NCBI GenBank assembly: GCA_000442125.1 | Contig: KE546969.1 | Location: 1,736,001 to 1,800,000 of the forward strand | Reading direction: 5' to 3' | Origin: Opeltia flavorubescens | Taxonomy: Eukaryota > Ascomycota > Lecanoromycetes > Teloschistales > Teloschistaceae | Length of the DNA stretch: 64,000 bases | Part shown: positions 56,838-64,000 of the stretch, piece by piece | How the letters are laid out: each line of letters begins with the position of its first letter | Position numbering within the stretch: position 1 is the first letter of the stretch | The notes under the pieces: model-generated | What the model was told of the DNA's origin: nothing | Database searches by the model: none | The model's input: the letters and a program-made list of their open reading frames with translations, nothing else | Made by a program: the position numbers and the translations under genes

Positions 56838-57355
56838 AGTTGATAGTGGAGAGAGGGTGATCGTTTATGGTGGGTGCTCTAGATTGAAAGTGTATCCAGC
56901 TGGCGATAACAAGAAGCTGGGTTCGTAGCAAGGACGCAATTCGAGAGACATGACTGATTTCATTTATCCGATCGGATGGTGGTGGAATTGGGATGATCTC
57001 ATCAAGTGAAAGCTGCAAAGTTTTGCTCGGCAATAAGACTTTAGTACGCTAGGCGCTAAGGAGATAACCCACGCGGGGCCATTAAAAAGTTAATTGGATG
57101 CCCCTGAATTGAATGGCTGTAAAACTTGCTTAGAAATGATGATGTCAAGATTGAATGACTTTGATGCTATCGTCTATAGTGTTTCGCTGGAAGTCGATCA
57201 AATTTAGTCATAAGTCTGCTATGTTGCTGAATGGAATTCACTTTACGAGGAGTGTATCTAGATGTTTACCCCAGATCTCTACAACCAAGGCTGTTCTGTA
57301 ACATAGACAATACAGCGAGCTTCGACCATGCCTCCATTGCTCTTCTCCCGACCCT
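56838..57355. other. intergenic, dehydrogenase promoter and transporter 3' region
   Basis: About 520 bp on the same strand as both neighbours. No extra feature recognised. Confidence 0.4.
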
Positions 57356-59536
57356 CTAAGCCTCCTTCTCCGTGACCACGTTATTGCTAACAACGGACGC
57401 CTGCCGTTCCCGATGTTCCTCAGTCTCCTCATACCGTATAAGAAGTTCACCATTCTTCCCATAACGTTGCGGTTCGTTCTTCGCGATCTTGACAACGGTG
57501 AAGAAACTGTGGCATTTACGGAAGATGCTGTCCATCTCTTCCAGGGAGCGGTAAGCGGTTTCGGGGTAGAAGAACCATACGACGGGGAATATTGCGGCGT
57601 TGCTGTTGACAGTGTTAGTTCTTTTATGTCGTGGGTCAGTGCTTGATGTCCTTCTTACATGACGGCAAAGATCACGTATGTTTTGTACCCGATTGAGGCG
57701 AATGAGACTGGGGTGACCATGACGACTATAAGTTTGATCAGCGAATATCGGGCATTACATCATATGGAAGCTATTATACCCATGAAGTTGAATATCCAAT
57801 TCGCGGATGTTGAGAAGGCATTAGCGGGCGCTCGGATGCGTAAAGGAACGATCTCAGCAGGATAGAGCCTATTGGACAGGTCAATACTTCCGCTCATATA
57901 GGCGGTCATAGTTGACTTACCATGTCATTCCAAGCCACCCGATAGCAAAGAATGTATTAAAGATGAAGAGGAACATCGCTGCGACGATACCAGGGCCTTT
58001 TCCACCGAGTTTGGACATGATCTATACGGGGATTAGAAGCAGCATTATCACCTTCATCTATTGCCACTGATACATACTGCAAGCATCGCCATACTAAAGC
58101 TCATTCCAGCCGCTCCAAAGAGCATCAGCGAGCGCCGTCCGAACTTTTCGATGGTGAATACAGCGATCCATGATGCTAGGAAGTACTCTTAAGCGCAAAT
58201 TAGCTACATAACTACGGACGAGTGACCATGAGAAAGGTACCTGTTCCATTGGCAGCAGCTAAGATGCGAGAAGTCAAGTCATCTAGTCCGATCTCATTTC
58301 GATAGATCGTTGCAGCGTAATAAGTAATCAGATTGATACCGCTGATCTGTTGAAACATTTGATTCACGTAGGCAAGAACACTTCGATGCAGGTGGCGATC
58401 AGGACCCATGGTAAACTAGAATACTAGTCAGTCGTGTTCCGTCTCAAAGTCTCTATTAATCACTAGGTCTCTCAAGCCACCAGCTTTCTGGTTTTCAATG
58501 ACAGTATCTTTGATTGCTTGGAATTCGCTCCAAACATAAGGATCATCGGTAGGCAGGTCGCTCAACGCTCCAAGGACATTCAATGCCTCACTATTCTTAC
58601 ATTAGCAATCAGAAAGCGGCTCAATCATGTCAAGCTTACTCTTCTTTTCCCTTCAGGACAAGCCATCTAGGCGATTCCGGCAGTTCAAGGACAAGCCCCA
58701 GGATGATGAGGGCGAAGAATATTTGAAATCCTATAGGAAACCTCCATGCAATCGAATTGGGGTCCAAGAAGGAGAATGCAAAGTCCAACCAGTAGCTGAA
58801 GCAAATCCCTCCAGTGATCAAAGCACCTTCAATCATGACGAGCTGACCCCGTCTGTGGGATTTGGAACATTCGGATTGCCATGTTGGAACAGTAGATGTA
58901 TTTAGACCGTTCCCGTACCTGTTATCGTTAGCAGCAGGACGTATCCGATGAAGGATTTACTTACCCGGTGACGAGCCTTCCCACTATGAAATGACCTAGA
59001 GAATGGGCCGAACATTGCAGTATCGCGCCAATGACCATGATGGAGGACCCTACGAAGATGGTCTTACGACGTCCAAGCATATCGCCAATCTTGATACAAG
59101 AGCAGGCGCCTATGAAGCATCCCAGATTGTATGCTGCGACAGAGATCCCTGTAGAATTGTCAGCTCGCCGTCGGTACCGAGTAGGTAGAATGTGGAGTAC
59201 GTACCTTGAATGGTTGATCTATGAGTCCTTTGGGACGGAGAGAGGCCAAGTCGATCTTCTGTTTCCGGTCTGATGTCGATTTCCGGGAAAGTCCTTACCT
59301 TGAGCCCTGTTAGCTAGGAATGGTCCCCGATAATGTCTGGGAGATCTTACGAAAGAAGGAAGATCCAGCAGGGCTCCCATCACGCCTTGGTCATATCCAA
59401 ACAGGCTATAGAACATCAGCAATGAGTTTAATACATCTCTCCGCTTATCGTACAAGAAATCCAAGCCCGCGATAAGACCAATAATAACATTAAGCTTGGT
59501 GCCCTTAAGGCCCAAGTACCTAGATTTCCCAATCAT
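57356..59536 (-). CDS. MFS sugar transporter
   Basis: Twelve exons: 59454-59536, 59351-59405, 59205-59298, 58965-59148, 58640-58918, 58464-58590, 58241-58415, 58078-58187, 57921-58021, 57780-57868, 57659-57725 and 57356-57602, 536 residues. All joins keep frame, so the gene is intact although unusually fragmented. Sugar-porter marks: FLFGYDQGVMGALL in TM1, GDMLGRRKTIFVGS after TM2, VGRLVTGYGNGLNTSTVPTW, the ELPESPRWL motif after TM6, QQISGINLITYY in TM7, EKFGRRSLMLFGA, YPAEIVPLRIRAPANA, and the YPETAYRSLEEMD end signature. It belongs to the proton-coupled hexose/polyol transporter group in the plasma membrane. The exact substrate cannot be read from sequence. Confidence 0.93.
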
Positions 59537-61592
59537 GACTGCGATAAAGTCCAAGAAACGTTATCGACACATCAAAACAGCGACTCCACCATTGCCTTTA
59601 TGTGCTTTGAACGTAGACTAGAAAGTCTCTGATGTCCCAAAATATCTTAATCATCCAACAAACACGGAAGAGGAAGAAAAATAAAAAAGAAACAACGACT
59701 CGGCATCAGGTCCGACTAGAAGTATTCTGAGCATGTAGTCAAACACCAATGGGGATGCTTGCTACATGTGATCTTGCATGACGATCCCCGCTATCACACC
59801 TTCTCCGCATCCGAACGTGCACCCGTTTCTGCCGTTCCAACTCGGTAGCTCGGTGTCGATCATTCTTCAGAACCCTTAAATGGTAACGTGGTTTGAGTCA
59901 TGAAACGCGACTGCTCCCAACCTTGGATTTTCAATAATGGTTAATTTTGATGTCATTGAGTCGAGCGTGGGTAATGTCTCAATTCGCTCTTGTTATTGTG
60001 GCCAAGTAACCATTAAGTGAGAACTGGACTCCATACTCTTCTCAGTGATTGCTTAGACAATTAAGCGCGCCATTGGTCTTCGTGGAATAATTCCGAAAAT
60101 GGGGATGTATTTGGTAACTCGCTCATAAATACCATCGCAGACCTTGTTTGTGTCGAGATTGAAATAGTACACTTTGGACCATTTTTGAGACATGTCGTAT
60201 TTAGCTATCATCCTGCTGTTACGGTTCCTCTTGAAGTCTGGAAGCACAAACCGCCCCTCCAGCCAGCTTGGACTGTCCAAGCTGGACTTTTGTTGTACTC
60301 CAGTCCTACCTAACGGAGGAAAATCATGGCGTCAGCCCAAATATTCGTCATCAGTGGACGGGACGCAACCGATACCATGATCAGCCTAGCTCACCATTTC
60401 GGGCGATAAATAAAGCGCCAAGCTAAATTTCATGATTCAGTCGTGTGCCTCCTTTGGGCAGTGTTAGCTGGAGTAAACTTGCCGCCCTGACAGCATATGC
60501 TAAGGATGAACGACCTTGTGGTTGTAATGAGGGTCCAGGAAATTTCCTCCAATACCACGACGAAGTGACAGGGCAGAAGTCAAATCAACAATTGTAATAA
60601 GTTTCCGCGAAACTCCCCCGTCAGCGGACGTTATATTATTACTGTGTTTCACTTTAGTCGGTTCCTTTGCTATTTGGACAGGCTTGATAGGTAGGGAATC
60701 ATGGATGAACAGTGTAGAGATTTAGTAATGAAGAGCGCTGTAAGGGACATAGGTTTTCTGGGATGCATAACTTACTATGGAAAGAAGTGGATGCTTCCTG
60801 GGGCAGAGTGAATACGATACAGTGAAGATCAGGATTGAGATGTCTGACTGAGCCCATGGAACAATTATGAATTATAGAATCATATAATTGTTGAGAACGG
60901 AAAGTAATGGACGGCCGACTGGGCGCGTAAGTGTGGGTAGGGAGGGAGAAACACTGTCCGGGGGTTTTCGAGCTTTGAAAGCGAAAGAGATGAACTCAAA
61001 GAGTGTACTTTGAGGTGGTGTCACCCTCATTGTGGGAGCTGCTTTTTCAGAAACTAACGTGGGTGATGAAGGATATTCGTCCCGAGTGTCCGGATGGATT
61101 TGGCCTTTTATGTATGGCTGTGGACAGGTTGGAAGTAGAAACAATTGAGATCAGCTCGAAGAACCGCGTTAGGATCATAAGTGTTGGAGATGTATTTTCA
61201 TGGCTTTGGCAGGGTACAAGCATGGGAGGATTGGAGCAAAGCAGGAGTAGAGGGAACGGCGGAGACGATATTGTGCTTACATTGATGAAAGGCAAATGGA
61301 TGGAATCAGTGGGGTGTGGGTTTGGTTAATCGATGATACTGCGGATATTATGATCTGGGATATTGGATTTTTCCTTCCGTCCTGATGAAAGGCTCAGGCA
61401 TGAAAACGATATGAAAAGCTCATCTGGGTACTTCATTCACCATCCTGTGATAACAAGAAACACGTTCCATAATCCCTGCAGCAATTTTGTGGCACGTCAT
61501 GATCTTGTGCTGTTCTGACACAGCCAGGAGCGTCTCCGAGTTGTCACCGAAACTCAACTATGTAGTGCTTGGACATCTGATACTTTTGCTGT
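59537..61592. other. gene-poor region
   Basis: About 2.06 kb between the transporter start and the BTB gene 3' end. Short open frames on both strands (for example 60053-60280 minus, 61003-61329 plus) have no domain. No repeat or RNA gene recognised. Confidence 0.4.
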
Positions 61593-62640
61593 TCACTGAT
61601 GAGGTTGCTGAGGTTGCTGTGACTGCTGTGACTGCTGTCCACGAGTCTCCGCTATCTTGTCCTCCGCATCAAGAATCATTTGAGAACTTGACACCGATTC
61701 GTCGTTATCCTTTACCATCGGCTCTGGCGACTCTGACAACCCCCCGCCTCTACCCTCCCGAATGTATGCCCGCACCAAATCTTCGCGGAACTCTTTGATG
61801 TCATGTACAAGCCTAATCAACTCTTCCCTCATCTCCGTATAGGAACCAAGTGCTTCCGAGCGGCACGGGTGTACTATTTCCGCAACAACGATGTCCCGTA
61901 AATTGTGATTGTTGAAGGCGCCGTGTTCGTAGATGAGTGGTACGTATTGGAAGATATGCCAGCCGGAATTGCAGTGAAGGCGGAATGTATTACGGATTCC
62001 GATACATAATGCAGGGATGCTGTACTTTTCGCCCAGAGCGTGGAGCGAAATGTAAACTCTCAGAATGTATTCAGGGTCGTCTGGGTCGACGAGCGCGGAA
62101 GCACCGAAATCCGAGGTGAAGCATTGGTTGTACATGAAATCGATCATGAGGCTTACATAGTAAGGGTCATCTTTCGTTAGGTCAAGCTTCAATGTCGAGG
62201 ATCCCTAGAAAGGATATTGTCCGTCAGCTTGACTTGAACGCGATTGATAACCGTAGCTTAGAATAGATTATGCATCGTATTACGTCTGCACCTATAGTAG
62301 GGCATAGGACCGAACGTAACTGTCACATCATCCAAGATCGATACTACTCGTGGTAGGAGAGGGAATGAAAAACCAAAAATGTCTCATTCCGACTTACGTG
62401 GCCGATCTTCGCCAAAGTTGTCTCGAAGAAGCTGGATTGAGAACACAATATGATCTTGTGGCATTTGAACTCGTGGCCAGAACAAACGATGGTAAGGTCA
62501 GTGAATTGCTTTAAGTCATGATATCTGGGGATGATTAGATACTTTTTCAAAAAAAAAAACATGGGCAAGATCACCTACTTTTTGATATTTTGCAACACCG
62601 TTTCTTGGTACTGCGTTCTCGTCAACAGCGCCCTCTGCAT
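61593..62640 (-). CDS. BTB/POZ domain protein
   Basis: Three exons, 62579-62640, 62398-62524 and 61593-62204, 266 residues. The BTB fold starts with KQFTDLTIVCSGHEFKCHKI, then ILCSQSSFFETTL, and after the 193-bp intron LKLDLTKDDPYYVSLMIDFM with a Tyr-rich turn. The following helices (EYILRVYISLHALGEKYSIP, ALCIGIRNTF) are the usual extension. The C-terminus is acidic then Gln-rich (QQSQQSQQPQQPHQ), encoded by a GTTGCTGAG-like repeat. Fungal proteins of this type are numerous and mostly uncharacterised; some are adaptors for Cullin-3 ligases, but no Kelch or MATH domain is present here. The start at 62640 follows from the splice phase. Confidence 0.85.
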
Positions 62641-63098
62641 TGTAAGATATCTTTCTGCTTCTTGGGCTGAGATCATAAGTTGAAGACCAAGGCTAAGGAA
62701 GGCAAGGATGGTGCTATTTCAATTGACAGTTATTGTTGTGATCGCGCGTAAGTATATTGTCTAAGTGGATAGCAATGTTGAGCTGTTCGTCAAGACAAGA
62801 GACAGAATCAAATGGATGAATTTGAAGCAGCCTTTGTACCTTCCCTGAACTCGATAGCCTCGTAGCGAATATGGAAGTCGCGACCACCTTTGTTCATGTG
62901 CTTCGAGGCCTGGTGTCACTGAACTAACTGAGCACTTTGTAATTAGATTGGCACTCGGGCAGATTCTTGACTTCCTGCTCCTCATGTAGGATTTCCTATA
63001 GGACCATCGGCCACGGAGGTTGCAATTCATCAGCCATATATCCTATTTGAAAGGTTACCGCTTTAAGGCGATCGTCATTTTCAGTCGGTGTCAAAGCC
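62641..63098. other. upstream of BTB gene
   Basis: About 460 bp containing the BTB promoter and the 3' flank of the XRCC2-like gene. No feature recognised. Confidence 0.4.
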
Positions 63099-64000
63099 TC
63101 AATTCTCAATATTGAAATGGACACCACTTGCGGTGACCTTAAAAGAGAAAGAGAGCTCCCCGTGATTCTCTAGGGCTTTGACGGCATTCCTCGTTTCCTC
63201 TCTCCAACCATCACTCTCTGACCAGTCCAATTGAGCAGAGAAAATGCATCTTTCAACGACTTCCCTTCGTTGATGGGCTTCTCTAGCTGCCTCTTCTACA
63301 CTCACACCAAGTGGGAATTTGCGGACTGAATCTCGCTGTACCAATAGCCTCAGAGTGACGAAGTTTTTCCAGGCGTTCGGAAGGTGTGATCGTAATGCGG
63401 GTACCACAAGCCCGTCAGAACGGGCATAAGCCATTGTGGATAATGCAGAGCTGGTTGCGATAATAAGGCAGCCGAATCTTGCCTGAAGTTNTCCAAGATG
63501 AGCCACCAATTCTCGGAAACGAACAGAAAGTAATGACGATTTCTGACATGTTTTGATCTCATTTGTCGGGTCTTCAGCGTCCTCCAAGCGGTCTTGCCAT
63601 AAGAAAGCATCTATGTGATGCAAGATGATGAGGCTCACTTGTCGGTTCGCAGAGAAATGAGAGGTTGTATTGAGGATATAGGACTCAAGGCTGGACATAG
63701 TTGCAAGCAGTGAAAGTGAAGATTGGGGACGAAAGATGTGCAAGTGCTCCAAAGAGCTTCGAACGAGCTTGGTGACCGTAGGAACTTGAGCAGGTTCAGA
63801 TAACTTACCGAAGCTTGACTGGACGTGATTTGTCATTATGGTTTGAAGTCGGAGCATTGAAATTCTGCTTCCCAGATCGAGCATGACGACTGCTGAGCTT
63901 TTACCTCCCATTTGGACACCATCGAGTTCCGACGGCAACAGTGCTAGACTGATGAGATGGTGGAGAAGCTGTGTCTTACCAGAGCATGGTGACACCCCGA
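63099..64000 (-). CDS. XRCC2-like Rad51-family recombination protein, 3' part
   Basis: The open frame enters from beyond the right edge and stops at 63099, about 300 residues visible with one ambiguous residue (63491). It starts within an ATP-binding P-loop, VSPCSGKTQLLHHLI, followed by VVMLDLGSRISMLRL (strand 2). The Walker B-like strand is LIILHHIDAFLWQDRLE, then LIIATSSAL, NAWKNFVTLRLLVQRD and a C-terminal FKVTASGVHFNIEN. This order (P-loop, hydrophobic strand followed by FxWxDR, AW-x-x-x-VTxRL, GVxF end) corresponds to XRCC2, a Rad51 paralogue in homologous recombination. The N-terminus and any introns upstream are outside the window. Named from pattern only. Confidence 0.8.
   Translation of the reverse strand, partial: GVSPCSGKTQLLHHLISLALLPSELDGVQMGGKSSAVVMLDLGSRISMLRLQTIMTNHVQSSFGKLSEPAQVPTVTKLVRSSLEHLHIFRPQSSLSLLATMSSLESYILNTTSHFSANRQVSLIILHHIDAFLWQDRLEDAEDPTNEIKTCQKSSLLSVRFRELVAHLGXLQARFGCLIIATSSALSTMAYARSDGLVVPALRSHLPNAWKNFVTLRLLVQRDSVRKFPLGVSVEEAAREAHQRREVVERCIFSAQLDWSESDGWREETRNAVKALENHGELSFSFKVTASGVHFNIEN

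Noticed and set aside
62205-62397. Box C/D-like ATGATGT and CTGA in the BTB intron
   Set aside because: Motifs present but no terminal stem, no internal boxes and no known guide; probably chance in a 193-bp intron.

Overview
The window is nuclear DNA of a filamentous ascomycete (Pezizomycotina). Genes are dense, sit on both strands and carry many 43-90 bp introns with GTRNGY-type donors. The gene content fits that group: SNF1, Zn2Cys6 regulators, an NCE102-type MARVEL protein, a CPC2/RACK1 gene, a fungal Mediator subunit and an MFS sugar transporter. Codon style and gene set are compatible with Leotiomycetes or a nearby class, but the order cannot be fixed from sequence alone. I see no bacterial, organellar or viral segment, no rDNA and no tRNA gene. 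Ambiguous bases lie at 24075 and 63491, and a 55-base N gap at 52075-52129.

Layout, left part. 1-563: 5' end of SNF1 (minus). 1384-2193: orphan retrotransposon-Gag-like CCHC protein. 2699-3882: Zn2Cys6 regulator. 4719-5905: secreted ferritin-like (Rds1-type) protein. 6311-8713: Ser/Thr kinase with a possible myristoylation start. About 9148-9224: a long hairpin in a gene-poor stretch. 10728-12948: protein with 11 zinc knuckles over 12 exons. 13578-16031: Mediator subunit 1. 16431-17997: glutamine synthetase. 18-21.8 kb is gene-poor. 21866-22564: NCE102-like eisosome/MARVEL protein. 24015-25454: zinc-cluster-like regulator.

Middle part. A Mim2-like outer-membrane protein (25966-26390) and COX9 (26721-27265) are divergent across about 330 bp. 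CPC2/RACK1 (27994-29261) carries a box C/D snoRNA (U24/snR24 type) in its third intron. An Mgr3-like mitochondrial TPR protein (29536-31067) is divergent from an HMCES/SRAP DNA-protein-crosslink protein (31430-32784). Then come a 925-residue isochorismatase-like/AlkB/GST fusion (33864-36699), a dienoyl-CoA isomerase (38080-39220), a PPxY membrane protein (40169-40798), TFB5 (41219-41543), a methyltransferase (43062-44326) and a secreted Cys-containing protein (44629-46346).

Right part. A conserved mitochondrial protein of unknown function (47987-48812), a small CxxCGHH protein (48912-49301), ERV25 (49782-50787), an AT-rich 1.2 kb, a Myb/SANT plus coiled-coil nuclear protein interrupted by the N gap, a short-chain dehydrogenase (55906-56837), a complete 12-exon sugar transporter (57356-59536), a BTB/POZ protein (61593-62640) and the 3' part of an XRCC2-like recombinase (63099-64000).

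This is mostly ordinary housekeeping sequence rather than a gene cluster or mobile island. The most unusual items are the three-domain fusion, whose N-terminal hydrolase domain has lost its catalytic residues while its AlkB domain looks intact; the two PIP-like motifs in the HMCES homologue; the conserved snoRNA host intron; the intron pattern in the zinc-knuckle gene, including a GC-AG intron; and the hairpin near 9.2 kb. Exon borders below were deduced by hand from reading frame, splice consensus and family patterns.
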